Part shown: positions 34,551-47,368 of the stretch, piece after piece
Position numbering within the stretch: the stretch's first letter is position 1
Layout of the letters: the number at the start of each line of letters is the position of its first letter
Assembly: GCA_958299035.1 (NCBI GenBank)
Contig: CATQJL010000223.1
Location: 68,796,006 to 68,860,005 of the forward strand
Source: Cylicocyclus nassatus
Lineage: Eukaryota > Nematoda > Chromadorea > Rhabditida > Strongylidae
DNA: 64,000 nucleotides
Direction: 5' to 3'
Program-made: the position numbers and the translations under genes
Notes under the pieces: model-generated
Database searches by the model: none
Told to the model about the DNA's origin: nothing
Seen by the model: only the letters and a program-made list of their open reading frames with translations

Positions 34551-35499
34551 TTAGGTTGTCCGGAAATTAATGTCTGTTTTGAATTTCAACCGCAATAAGT
34601 CATATACTTTTCATTACTGGATAGCTTTCAAGGTACCGTTCGATAGAGCAAAGCAAGCTCTACAAGATGGCTTTCTTGCTTTAACAACAGCTCTGATCCA
34701 CCTCGAGTTTCGAGCCAAAAACTAAAAAGATTCAACTGCCCGAAAATTCAAGAAAAATCATAATTCATTCGTAAGAATTCTACAAAAATTCTAACTTGCT
34801 CAGGTAAGCACTATCCACATAAGACATATATGTACGCTATTGCCGTGTTTGTTCCTCTGTTAGAAATCGAAAAAACGAAAATTTCCGTGTTTTTGCAAAA
34901 GTGATGCTGTGTTGTCCCCACATAAGTAAATGTATACTACAAATCTGTAGAAGTAAAAACGTGGATTTTCAGCTTTTTACAAGCTTTAGTTCTCGAGAAA
35001 TTTGAATTTTAGTTTGGACCACCTGACTGATGGAAGCTATATTTGATGTTTATTGAGAACTAAAGCTTGTAGAGAGCTGTAAATTTACGTTTGTACTTCT
35101 ACAGATTTGTAGTATGCAACTACTTATGTGGGAACGACACAGCATCACTTTGGCAAAAGCATGAACATTTTCGTTTTTTCGACTTATAACAGAGGAAAAA
35201 ATACGGCAATAGCATACATATATGTCTTATGTGGATAGTGTTTACCTGAGCAAGTTAGAATTTTTGCAGGATTCCTATGAACTGAGTTATGATTTTTCTC
35301 GATTTTTCGGGAAGTTGAATCTTTTTAGTTTTTGGCTCGAAACTCGAGGTGGATCAGAGCTGTTGCTAAAACAAGATAGCCATCTTGTAGAGCTTGCTTT
35401 GCTCTATCAAATGGTACGTTGAAAGCTATTCAGGAATGAAAAGTGTATGACTTATTGCGGTTGAAATTCAAAACGGACATTAATTTCCGGACAACCTAA
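34551..35499. mobile_element. Palindromic mariner-TIR MITE, 949 bp (TTAGGTTGTCCGG family)
   Basis: The ends TTAGGTTGTCCGGAAATTAA and inverse are flanked by TA. The arms are nearly complementary to a centre near 35025. Internal words such as GATAGAGCAAAGCAA recur in the element at 38877-39699, showing common descent. Confidence 0.85.
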
Positions 35500-35508
35500 T
35501 ACTATATA

Positions 35509-36523
35509 TTAGGTCGGTGCAAAAGTTTTGTCAGTTTTTAATCCATCGGCAAACACGCTAGAATGAAGATAAACAAACACTTCAAAATGTATCCGATGCA
35601 GAATTTCTTCGTCTTTTCAGACTCTAAGCTCTCATTGCGTTTCGTTGCGAGAGTTACGAGGTATTTGCTGGAAATTACAATCACTCGTTTTTACCATGTC
35701 CAACTTTCGCTAATTTTCAAAATTTTTGTATGAGACCTTCGGATGAGCCCTAATAAGCAGCAGGAAGGGCAAACCTTTTGCCAACTTATGCAATTTTTTG
35801 TAGCCCTACGGCTTGCCTTTCAGAATTTTTACGATTTATTTTTTGAAGTGACCAAATTTTACATTTAGCGTATTTTAACCTCGTAAAACCTAAAATGTTG
35901 AACACTTCAGTCACCATTCGATTTAGTTTTTTCTCCTCCTTCTAACACTTGTCTTTTTTGCCGAGACAGGCGAAGTTTGTGGGGAAATCGCAGTATTTCT
36001 CAGTTTTAGGAATGCGCACTGCCATAACCTATGTTTCAAAATCTTCTTAATTTGGAGCGAAAATCGCTCATGTACTTTCTAATGGTAGCGGTAGTAATAT
36101 TCGAGTGTTGAACCTTAGCATTGTAGGTTTTGCAGTGTTTTGGTGCAATAACAGGTTATGCGATTTTTCCAAAACACAAGACTTTTAGAAAATTATTTTG
36201 CAAAAATCTGAAAAAGCAGCTGAGACAAAGAAAAAAATTGCACAAGTTGGCAAAAGGTTTGCCCTACCTGGTGGTTATCAGGGCTCCTCCGAAAGTTTCA
36301 TACAAAAATTTTGAAAATTAGCGAAATTTGGACATGGTGAAAACGAGTGGTTGTAATTTCCAGCAAATATCTCGTCACTCTCGCAACGAAGCGCAATGGG
36401 AGTTTAGCTGCTGGAAAGAAGAAGAAATCCTGCATCGGATACATTTTGAAGTGTTTATTTATCTTCGTTCTAGCGTGTTTGCCGATGGATTGAAAAACTG
36501 ACAAAACTTTTGCACCAACCTGA
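35509..36523. mobile_element. Mariner-TIR MITE, 1.0 kb (TTAGGTCGGTGCAAAAG family)
   Basis: The left terminus TTAGGTCGGTGCAAAAGTTT is inverted at the right end, where CCTAA has become CCTGA. TA flanks are present. It starts only 9 bp after the previous MITE. A partial copy lies at 17380-17980. Terminal ~380 bp are complementary; the centre is unique. Confidence 0.85.
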
Positions 36524-37215
36524 TATATTGATCATATACTATAAACTATAGTAGTGACCATATTGATAGACTAGAGGATAAAATGAAACATGTTAGTGTT
36601 TTTGTAGTTGGTTATTTATTATGATGTTAGTTGATAGACTACTTTACTAAATTGGTTGCTTGTAGTAGACGTGTATTGAAATAACTATACTGATTAATGA
36701 TATGTGCTATTGATTAGGATTGTATGGAATAGCTTAATTGAAGACTGGTATACGACATATAATACATTAATTAACTATATATTGTGTAAATTTTGTAGAA
36801 TGTGTAATAATCTTTTAATTTTATCGTAATTGTAAAAAATTCGTATTTATATAGTATAAATATTCTTATGTAAGCATTTGAAAATATTTGTATAAATCAT
36901 GTTTTCATTGTATCCATTGGAAATAAGTGTTCGTAATTGTAGTATTTTTTGACAAAATCGTCAAGATAAGTGCAAATACGGGCAACTCTTAAAGTTTCTG
37001 TGTAAACAATTGTGTTTTTGATGTGATTGGATACACTAGAAGTGATGTGTATAAATCTTTTTACTTGAGAAGGGAAACTATCAGTTTTGTTATACATTTT
37101 AGTTGTGATTCTGTTATTAATGATTGTAATATGTAAGTCAAAATAATTGCAATGTAAATTATCTATATGAGTAGTTTCCAAACTTAGTTTGTTATCATAT
37201 ACGTTTTTGATTATA
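36524..37215 (-). pseudogene. Penelope-like RT, C-terminal part
   Basis: The minus strand reads NVYDNKLSLETTHIDN, then NYFDLHITIINNRITTKMYN, then KTDSFP and HIKNTIVYTETLRVARIC. This matches the part of Penelope-like RT after the YxDD box (FLDL, T..Y.KPTD, R..RIC). Below 36897 the frame degrades. A MITE at 37216-38727 separates it from its YMDD box. Joining the flanks by dropping the MITE leaves a one-base frame offset, so it was also mutated. Confidence 0.7.
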
Positions 37216-38727
37216 TTAGGTCATTCCGAAAGTAATTTCGCTTTTTTCAAACGGACTCCACATACGAGGAAACAAAGGTTTCTAAGAGTTCTTGGTAGCA
37301 TTCGATGCAGAATTTCATTCTCTTTCTAATGGTTATGTAAATGCTACAAAACTATTAATGAGCTCTCAGAAAATAACCAAAACCTGTAACCCATGCCTTT
37401 TGAGATAATCAAGTTTTATGATTTTTTAAAACCTTTATATCAGTAATCAGAAGGAGATCAAGTAACGATTCGGTAGAGTAAACTTTATAGAAAAAAGCAC
37501 TACTTTTTTCTCTTCCTCGTATCTCGCCGTAATTTTTTAAGAGATTTTTAAACAGAACCATCGGACCTTGGCAGGCCCACCTCAGCCACAATCGCATCAA
37601 ACATCATAATTTTTTGGAATTTGAGACTACCAAAATAGTACTATGAGTTAGCATAAATTTTACAAAGCATGTGAGGGTTTTTGGGTTCGAAATATCAAAT
37701 TTCGAGTTTTTCGGGTACAGCATGAAGCTCGCTAAACAAATAAGTTATGATGATTTCATCCCCGAAAACTAAACAAATCGGAAACAAAAAACACCTGTTA
37801 GAAAGTGGAGAAAATGCTGCATCGAATAGTGCGCGAGCTGCTCTTCTTTCTATGTTCTACGAGGATTTAGCTGCCCAAGTATGGAAATCGGTAGCATCAG
37901 TTAAAATTCTGTAAAAAATGTATGACAAGCTATGGAAAGGAGAAAAAAGTAGTACTTTATCCATAAGGTTTACTCTATAAAGTGGATAAAGTACTACTTT
38001 TTTCTCCTTTCCATAGCTTGTCATACATTTTTAACAGAATTTTAACTGATGCTACCGATTTCCATACTTGGGCAGCTAAATCCTCGTAGAACATAGAAAG
38101 AAGAGCAGCTCGCGCACTATTCGATGCAGCATTTTCTCCACTTTCTAACAGGTGTTTTTTGTTTACGATTTGTTTAGTTTTCGGGGATGAAATCATCATA
38201 ACTCATTTGTTTAGCGAGCTTCATGCTGTACCCGAAAAACTCGAAATTTGATATTTTGAACCCATAAACCCTCACATGCTTTGTAAAATTTATGCTAACT
38301 CATAGTACTATCTTGGTAGTCTCAAATTCCGAAAAATTATGATGTTTGATGCGATTGTGGCTGAGGTGGGCCTGCCAAGGTCCAATGGTTCTGTTTAAAA
38401 ATCTCTTAAAAAATTACGGCGAGATACGAGGAAAAGAAACAAGTAGTGCTTTTTTTCTATAAGGTTTTCTCTACCGAATCGTTACTTGATCTCCTTCTGA
38501 TTACTGATATAAAGGTTTTAAAAAATCATAAAACTTGACCATCTCAAAAAGTATGGGTTGCAGGTTATGGCTATTTTTTGAAAACTCATTGATTGTTTTG
38601 CAGCATTTACATAACCGTTAGAAAGCGAACGAATTTCTGCATCAAAAGCTACCAAGATCTAATATCTTCGTTCTATCGTCTGTGGCGTCCGTTTGAAAAA
38701 AGCGAAATTACTTCCGGAATGACCTAA
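37216..38727. mobile_element. 1.5-kb near-perfect palindromic MITE (TTAGGTCATTCC family)
   Basis: The ends are TTAGGTCATTCCGAAAGTAA and its inverse, flanked by TA. The arms of ~755 bp are complementary with few mismatches to a centre near 37972. It sits inside a Penelope-like RT, giving a clear insertion with TA duplication. Transcribed, it would form a long double-stranded RNA. Confidence 0.9.
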
Positions 38728-38876
38728 TATTATGAATTGTAGGTTCAGTGCGATAGTGTATGATTAATAGATCATCCATATAACGAAATGCAAAAAGGTG
38801 TTTATTGTTATTTACTTTATCAACTATATACTTGTATTCATACATAGTGTCAGGTCTGCTAACAATGGACTAAAAT
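38728..38876 (-). pseudogene. Penelope-like RT, YMDD part
   Basis: The minus strand reads YFSPLLADL, then (one-base shift) TMYEYKYIVDKVN, then FAFRYMDDLLIIHYR. SPLLADL and RYMDD are the RT palm motifs of Penelope-like elements in the right order and spacing. It is cut by MITEs on both sides. Confidence 0.75.
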
Positions 38877-39699
38877 ATAAGTCTTACACTCTAACTTCTC
38901 ACGGCGATCATGCAATTCACATTTTCAATGGGAGATCAGGGTACCATTCGATAGAGCAAAGCAAACCCTACAAGATGGTCTGCAAAAGTTCGTCCCAACT
39001 TCGACCCACTGTAATTTGCATCCAAAATGTGAGTCGTACTGAAGGCTCAGAGAATCGCGAAAAATTCATATCATCGTTCAAATAATCCTACGAATCTCCA
39101 GGTACATCTGACACTCATATATACCGTTCCTGGATTTTTTCCTCATTAGGAATCGAAAAAACAAAATTTTCATGTTCATACAAAAACAGAGCTATGCAGT
39201 TTTCACTCATGTAATTGTATACTACAAGCCCTCAGGAGTATAACCGTAAATTTTCAAATCTTGGAAGCCCTGGTCTTCGAAAAATGTTGATTTTAGCTCT
39301 CCTTACCCGGGTTCATGCTAAAATCAATAATTCTTGGAAACTAGGGCTTGTAAAAAGCTGAAAATTTACGGTTATACTTCTAGGGCCTTGTAGTATACAA
39401 TTACATGAGTGAAAACAGCATAGCTTCGTTTTTGTGAAAAGTCGAAAATTTTCGTTTTCTCGATTTCTAAATAAGGAGTAAACTAGAGATATGAATTTCT
39501 CGCGATTTTATGAGCCTTCAGTGCGACTCACATTTTGGATGCAGACTTGAAGTGGGTCGAAGTTGGAGCAAACGTTTGCAGACCATCTTGTAGGCTTGCT
39601 TTGCTCTATCGAATGGTGCCCTGATTTCCTATTGAAAATGTGAGTTGCATGACTTATCGCCGTAAGAAGTTAGAGTGTAAGACTTATGTTACAACCTAA
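38877..39699. mobile_element. Palindromic MITE with lost left terminus
   Basis: The right end CTTATGTTACAACC then TAA is flanked by TA; the left end begins at ATAAGTCTTACACTC, lacking the outer ~12 bp. The arms are complementary around a centre near 39300. It shares internal words with 34551-35499. Confidence 0.75.
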
Positions 39700-40809
39700 T
39701 AGTAAAAGCCGTGGTTTTGACTCACTCCTCACTGAACTTTCGATGTCAAACTTGAGTATAGCACTTCTTGCTTTGTCCAACGAAGTTTTTTTGGAACATT
39801 TGCAGATTTCTTCCAGTTTTCTTGCAAAAATTTTGTGTTTTTCATTACTTTAAAATTCTGGCCTCTAGTTTGTCTTACTTTCTAAAGCACCTTTCATAAC
39901 GCCTCAAGATTATTCTTTCTCTCGAATTGATTAGCGGGCTGCAATCTCTAGCTTTTTATGGTATTTCTGTTTTTTTTAATTTCGGCATCTCAAATAAAAT
40001 TTGATTCTCGAAAACTTGTCTAAATAGCATCAAAAAATTTGACACAAATTCGTTTTACAGTGCATTGTGAGTCCTCATCTTTTTTGCAAAAGTTGTTTTT
40101 AGTCTCCTGCATATTTGCTGCGTTGCAAAAGTGAAACTCTACACTAACAATTGCAGAAAATTTTTGATAAATTGTGTTGCAGAGATATTACAGTTTCTAG
40201 GCATTACTCAAATTTGCTCAGTTTTTGTGTGAAGGAACTGATTGTGGAGCTGGCTACGTCGTTGTTTCAGTCAGTATATGACCGGAGATAAAGAAAAGAT
40301 AGCGAAGATGAACTAACTATCCTCAGGACAATCTTCTTATTTCTCCTGACATTGAGGAAAGGTCAGCACATTAAAATTTGTAAATGAAATTCTAAAATAT
40401 GCTGACGTTGTGGGAGATTTAGTAAACAAAATGACAAGGCGGATACCTTTACCTTATAAAAATCAATGATTCCAAATGATAAGTTTATTGAACAGTAACG
40501 GATTTGAGACAATATTTACTATTGAACTACGAATGATGCTTTCTCAGATGCTACATATGCTTGTTTGATTTTGGCTTTTTTGCACATTTCCTATTTTTGA
40601 AAGAAGAAGAGATTTAACTTCCCTTATAAGTTCGCTAAAAGTATGAATGAATTTTTAGAGCAAGAAGTGTGCATTTCCATGATACAGTTAACGGGCGCAT
40701 CCTGCCGCTACTTATCTATCAGTGGTGGACTGAAAGTGTGGTAAAGCGGGGGGAAAATTGAAAGAGAGGGTACAGGACTTATAGAGTTAAGTGACTTGTG
40801 CTAATTATA
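39700..40809. other. Unassigned AT-rich DNA
   Basis: Many stops in all frames, no motif, no clear inverted repeat noticed. Confidence 0.3.
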
Positions 40810-40840
40810 TTTTTATTTATTTATTTATTTATTTATTTAT
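40810..40840. repeat. (TTTA)n microsatellite
   Basis: About eight tandem ATTT units. Confidence 0.95.
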
Positions 40841-40988
40841 GCACTCATGGTGCGCCAAAACAACTCGACAACATATACTCAGTAATCAAAGAAAATGTCC
40901 CTGTCACACTTCTACATTCCAACCTAAGTACAAAGGTTCAGTCATAGAGACCGCAGATATCCACTTGAATCAAGAAGAAGATTTATAT

Positions 40989-41651
40989 AGAGTGTCCCAA
41001 AAGTATGTATACACTGTTTGATCGTTGATATCTCTTTTCCCAAGAATTCTTTTGCTTACCTCTAAGCATTATTTTGTAGAGCTGGCTTCAAATTAGATTT
41101 ACAATATGGAGCGAACCACGGATCGCTGTTCACTACTGTATGATTAGTAGGAACTTTCAGCTTATAGCACCATTACGGATTTACCGTGTTTCTGAAAAAA
41201 TTTCCAAAAGAGCTGGAAAGTGGTGTATCAAGGTTTTTGAGCTCGCTAATTTTATTAGTCAAGTTTTTACGAGTTTGCAAGCTTTTAAAATGGTGTAGTC
41301 ACGTTCTTATGGAGTTTTAAAAGAACAGCTATTGCGGTCTACCTGGCATAACTTATGAAGGAAGGCTGCGGTAAGTGCAAAATTCATAGTTGGTTTTAGT
41401 GGCTTGAGTTGACCTAGTATAAAAGTTTTCTGGTTGTTCGGTTTGCTCTCTGAAGCGAGATAGGGCCCTTGATGGCTGACAACCCTTCTTGAGGTTTCTA
41501 TTGTAGTCCTCAGTAATGACGAGCGACCGGTGATTCGCTCTATACTGTAAATCTAAGTTAAAACCAGCTCTATAAAACGGTGCTTAAAGGTAAACAAAAG
41601 ATTTTTTTGGAGAAACGATCAAACGCATATACATACTTTAGGGACTCTGTA
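40989..41651. mobile_element. Palindromic Tc1/mariner-like MITE, ~660 bp
   Basis: The left end AGAGTGTCCCAAAAGTATGT is inverted at the right as ACATACTTTAGGGACTCTGT. Arms such as AACGATCAA against TTGATCGTT continue inwards. TA occurs at the borders. The GTGTCCCAAAAGT word is common in mariner-family termini. Confidence 0.75.
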
Positions 41652-43228
41652 TAAGGAATGGTTTTTGAATTTCCTGAAATTCAAATGAACTTGAAAATTT
41701 TGGGGTTATGGGCCCACGAAAAAGTTGGAAAGCATGCAATGAAATCTCCAAAAGGATGTGGATAACAAAGCCCCTTCAACCAAATGAGATTGTGCTGCTT
41801 CCATTCCCCTTGAGAGATTCTTTCTTGAAAGATTCTTCCGGGCAGCCGCTGTTATTCATAACTACAATGGTCAGTACATGAGCGGGCTTTCGTAAATGAA
41901 TGTTCGCGGCCGAAAGTGATTGCATACCAATCTGGTATCTTTTGTGTATTTCCGAAGCATTTTTAGTTCTTTGAGTCATTTATTTACAAATCCTCGTTTG
42001 CGTACTGACAAGGCGATTGTCCTGAGGGGAAATAAGGTAGCAATGTGCGAGATGTGTGCAACAAGTGCGAAGAAGTCGAAGTATTGGAAGTCATTATTTC
42101 CTCCAAAGTGCGAGCCTGGAGAAGGATGGCTAGCCTTTGGAGGATCTTGCCCGTCTTCCGATTTTTTTGATAAGCAGATTTGGTTTCTGAGATGGCTGCA
42201 GTCAAAATTCTTTCTTTTCTGAATTTGTCCACAAACATGCACGATCTTTGTTGTACGCAGCTCAATGATCGTCTAATCCAAATGCTTTCGTATTCAAACC
42301 TGTTATCCGTAAAAGTTCATTTTCAAAAATATGATTAATTGAACGCCAAGAGAAAAACAGACCTACAGAAAGCTCTACATGTTTTTCAGACAGTAGTACA
42401 ATTTTATTGATTTAGATAAGAACAATGTATAACGTGTATTGGCAAGTAGCATGTGATGAAAGGAAGAGTCTACTGGTTGACCACATTTGAGGATCTTCGC
42501 TAGAAAGGTGATACGAAAGGATCTTAGAATCAGTTGAAGTTAGCTATGGAAAACATTCAAAATTTGTATCTTACTTGTTTGCAGGCGAACCACAACTGAA
42601 TTATGTAAAAAGGTGAAAGAGATGGTAGCGTAGGTCGTCAAATGGTTATGAACGCAGCAGCCATCTGCGTCCAATAACTGGATGTCAGTAAGGTTTTTCG
42701 AATTCCAATATATTACCTCAACATACACCCTTTGACTTAAAGGGATTGGCGGCTGGAAGGCGACCGCTCGCACCCGCGACGCATTCTGCGTCTCTTCCTC
42801 GTAAGCGTGCTCTTTAACCATGCCTTGATTTTTCCAGGCGCCAAGCCCTTTAATTGAAAGGTTTTCTCTTCGGAGGTTTATGGCAATGCTATTGCAAGTG
42901 AAACGTCAAGATCTTATAAACCACTTGAGCAATTTCTCAAGGCTTGGTCAACATTTAATTCATACTTTATGTTTATGGTAGCCCCACAAAGAAGCTGTGA
43001 TTCCAAATGACTGGAGAATTTGTTTCCGAACTATAATTCTGCTTGCAGGCAAGCATCGTGAAAATTCGCTTCTTGAAATGTTTGTTCATCTGCTAAACAT
43101 CATGTAAAGAGTCAATAAAATTGGAATCTTTGTAAGTTCGAAGTTCATTACATTTACGTTTCATCGACAGGTAAATTCACTGACAGGCTTCACAAGTACT
43201 TGTTTGTTCGCCACCCGCACACCAACTT
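41652..43228. other. Unassigned DNA with unrecognised small ORFs
   Basis: A 100-codon plus ORF at 41920-42222 contains MCEMCATSAKKSK, and a 93-codon minus ORF at 42540-42821 contains VRAVAFQPPIPLSQRVYVEV. Neither could be matched to a family. The latter has a GC-rich start and could be part of an unrecognised dispersed repeat or exon. Confidence 0.3.
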
Positions 43229-43265
43229 CTTTATTCCGCGATGGCGAAAACATCGCGGAATAAAG
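43229..43265. repeat. Perfect 15-bp hairpin
   Basis: CTTTATTCCGCGATG, loop GCGAAAA, then the exact inverse. Confidence 0.9.
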
Positions 43266-46200
43266 GAGTGGTGGTCACTTTTCTCTCAAAATCTTCAGAG
43301 CACTGAGAAGTATGCAGCGCTGCCGCTATGCCATCTCTCCATAATGTTTAATAGAATAATGTGTCCTGTAAGTCCCTGCATAGATATCACGGTCAAATTA
43401 CGTATAGGAGAAACATGCGAAACAAGCTGACTTGAGAAGAAGTCATTTAATGTTGTTCTCAATGGCTGCAACTTTTTTAGTAGAGAATTGAAGTTTCAAG
43501 TAATTAGTAGTAAGTAATTAGTAATATTCCATTCTTGATGGCAAACCCGATTACATTACTGTCTGCGATAAATTGACGAAATACATAATGTTGTTGCAAG
43601 TTTTTGGCTCTCAGTCAATTTCACAGATCGTCACAAAAGTCATTTTACTCTTTTCGACTAGCAGCGTTCGTAAATCAAAATTATTGTTTTGAAATTAGAC
43701 TGCTCGTACTCTAAAGAAATTTTGCTGTACTTTCCATCATGCTAGCGCTATCACGTCTCGTTTTAATCACTTATAGTTTCGTTACAGTCTTCTGTAGACA
43801 GTGGCTAGAGCGCGAACAAGCAAATATTGAGCATTCAGAGAGTTCTCAATTGAAAAGGTTTTTTTACTCAAAAACCCCCTTGGTCTTTAGGACAGAGTCA
43901 GTATATGGTTGCCCGCGACACCTTAAGATCATATTTTTTAGAAAAAACGAAACTTGAAAATACTCTATAAATAGAGTTTGACTAATTAAACAATAACAGA
44001 GCTTTAAATGTTTCAGTTTCAAAAACTTGAGAACATAAGTGCACTCACCTGCTATCCATGGCAAAGTATTAAACTTCTGAAACAAAAGATCTGGCAAAAC
44101 GCCGGAAGCTATAAAGAATACTGCAGAAAGTTTCTTGTCCTAATGGGTTTACTCTATTCATCTGCTGCCTGGACTCCTTTGCTGGACTGATATAAAATTT
44201 TGAAAAAATAGCTAAACTTGCTATGGCAGAAGTGGGCAGGGTCGAGCAAGAGGTCAGGCACAAGTCCTTCAAAAACGACCCCCCCCCCCTGTGAAAGCCC
44301 CTAAACGACCCTCCGCTTCACTTCCAAGTCCTCAGGGTGTTATGTTTTGAAGAAGACCAGCCTTCACCGCAGGTTTCTATTTTTTGAAAGTCTGTAGGCC
44401 AGACTTTCTGCGATTGCACAACCACACGCAACTTGACGGCAAGTTTTAGATCTGTATAGTCCTCTTTTCAAAGCTATAATTTTCACAGGGGTGGAGTGTT
44501 TGGCTCCAAATTTTCAACATAGCAAGAAGAGGCTTTGCGCTCAATACTCATTTCAAAAAAGGGGCAATTTTTGAATTCTGAAGGCAAGTTGAAAGAGTCA
44601 GGCGCAACCCCTCAAAAGCTCTGACCTTTTGAGACGTGGGCCTGACCCCATTAACTTTATTTCCGAAGAAGCTTTTCTACCTAAGTGATTGGCTAGCCCA
44701 ACTCTCGAATATTCCACAGTGAGTGTTTGAGCTTGTTTCGACTTGTTTCGGCCTTGTGCTAATCCGAGAAGTTGAAGCAACGTGGAAAGCTATAAAGAGC
44801 AGGTAATAGAACGTAAAATATACTGCTCCAATTTTTTCGCAAGTTTCAGATTTTGTATAACCCTACACACCCTAACCCCTTATAACCCTAAAATTCGAAA
44901 TCTAAGTAACACTACCGTTCCTATGTATGCAATGTACGATCATCAGTAAACTACTAAGATAACGTTATAAAATGCATGATTTGCTCTTTCGAACAAAATT
45001 AGAAGCAATAAAATCGGTTGGGAAAATCAGAAGCTATGAATTTTCCGAATTTGGTGAGAACTTTTTGGGCCAACATAATGCAATATAAGATTTGTGGCAA
45101 AGCTTTGTCGTATCGTATCAGACTAGATTATTTTACTTCCATTCAGGGTAAAACACGTTGTGGTGACCAATATATCGATATACTCCGTTTAGGAGTGTTT
45201 ATAGGAATATCGTCTGCTCAGGAGGTGAATGTCCATACCGCTGCACGATTAACAGCACACTTGCCATTGCGCTACGTCTTTACTGGTGGTTGCAATCAGG
45301 TTCCGGCACGAGTTCGTTTCTAGTTCTTAAACGAAGTCCTCCTTAATTCCTCGAATCTTTAAAAAATCCCCTTTGTCTCAGCCCTAAGCGTAGAAAACCC
45401 CCAAAAACGAAACATCGACTAAAAAACGTCAATTTTTGGCCACAAAAACGACAACCCTTTGCTTTTCACCGCAAGGACGAAGACCAGCTTGCTTCCACAC
45501 GATCTGTGTCGGACCCTGGCTGCAATGTGGCACTCGTATTTGATCAAGATGCGCGGGATCTCATACGGAAAAATGCCCGTAGTTTCCTCCCAGAGTTGTC
45601 TGCAGATCAAAGATCTAAATTTATATGCTCAGTTTAGTCACAAGAAAATTACAGGAACGATTGGTATCTAACTGCGTATGCACGGACGCTGGCTACCCCA
45701 CGACATGTGCGTTTGCGGTAAAAACAGCTTCGACTTCTTTTTAAGTCTATGTGAGCTCATGTAGCTTCATTTGCATTTTGTCTGCATCAAATCTTTCAAG
45801 TTTTTCTACAAAAATCGTTCCATGACGTTTCGAGCAGAATGTACGAACATATTAAGTTTGAAGTGATGCGGCTGTAAGCAACCATAAGTTTTCAAAATGA
45901 GTTTAGGATGTCCGTGAATTCTTGTGAAATAAGAAGTGGAAGTTTGATCTATAGGTTTTAGGTGTTCGAGTGCTGAGCTCAATTACTATGTAGCATTATG
46001 AAGACTACCAAGGCATGCAATGTGAGTGCCTTCAACTTATCCGCTTGGGCTTGATTAGGGTAACCTGGATGGGCTTGAGGGTGGCAAAAATGCCACTTAG
46101 AGGATAATATTGACAAGAGCGCTTGACTGCACGCCTCGCTTCATAAGAGATTAGGACGCTTAATGTGATTTTTGTCTTTGAAATGTTTTGGAATAACAGA

Positions 46201-46966
46201 AACTCACAAGGAACAACAAACTGAAAAAAACGAAAATAGTTAGACACGAGACATTTGCTCTGCTTTTGTCGAAACTTACGTTTTTGAGCGCAGAAAAACT
46301 GTACATGACTTCTATACAGTTGCAGGTGCGTATCTATGCTCACAATCTAAATGCAGCCATAGTTGCTCCGCCTAGGAGTTACTGCGAAAATTTCGTACGA
46401 CAGACAAAGCTTGAGAATTAGGGCACAATTTTATAGACAGAATTTAATAGTGTTGACAGCACAACCCATATGGACCCAATTGATTCCATAATTTAAAGAA
46501 ATTGGGAAGATCTTTTTGATGGTTCAGTAAGATCAACAAAAAACTCTTCGGCTTCCTTGTTACGTAAGTATATTACCATAATAATAAAGTGATTGCGTAA
46601 TTTTCAGAGTCCATGCACAAGAAAACTCTATATGTCCAACAAACAGCGTGAGAGCGCTTTTTGCACTGCTTGTGATATTGATTGAAGAAACACTCTAACT
46701 AGAATGTGAAATTGTTTACGGGAAAAGGGTATACCAGGAAAGATGAATACTATCAAACAAAAAAGAACATTAAAAGCTTTCAAACTGAAATTACTACAAG
46801 AGCTCAGAATAAACAGCAGCTCACTTTTCTTCCGCATGAAGTAGCAAATGATGCAGAAGAAGTGTGAACTACGAAATTGTATCAAGAACGCTTGTTTGCC
46901 ATTACAAAAGAAATGGGTATTGCTTGCATCTCCCACTGTTTAATCTATCTGTCAATCCGGTATAAT
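43266..46966. other. Unassigned AT-rich DNA
   Basis: It holds a C-run near 44278-44291 and short ORFs (for example 45018-45323) without recognisable motifs. No gene can be supported. Confidence 0.3.
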
Positions 46967-47006
46967 GGCGGGGGGGGGGGGAGCGGAGGAGAGAGGGGGG
47001 GGGGGG
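46967..47006 (+). repeat. G-rich tract
   Basis: Two runs of 12 or more G separated by AGCGGAGGAGAGA, able to form a G-quadruplex. Run lengths may be imprecise in an assembly. Confidence 0.8.
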
Positions 47007-47368
47007 TTAAGTACTTGTACAAAACGCTAAAAAATTGAACGAGAATTATTGATGCATAGCACTTCAAAGTTGTACCACCAAGTGATGGGAAACTAGGACA
47101 AAGAGCCATCACAATACCAAAGTAGTAATGGTAAAATGCGAAAAAAGCAGGTAAATATGAAGTTAAACACCAAGATCAAGCCATAAAAATGAATAGTCAG
47201 GTTATTTATTTGCCGGGCCATGATTTTCCTGCGCAAACAAAAACGCAAACAAAACATAAGTTGGGATCGCTGTCAGGATTTTTTGCACTCAATTTTTACC
47301 ATTCAAACTATCTTGAATGCAAGCTTTCGGTTAGTTGATAGCATATAATAGTGACTTTCTTTGTTTCA
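47007..47368. other. Unassigned AT-rich DNA
   Basis: Nothing recognised. Confidence 0.3.
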
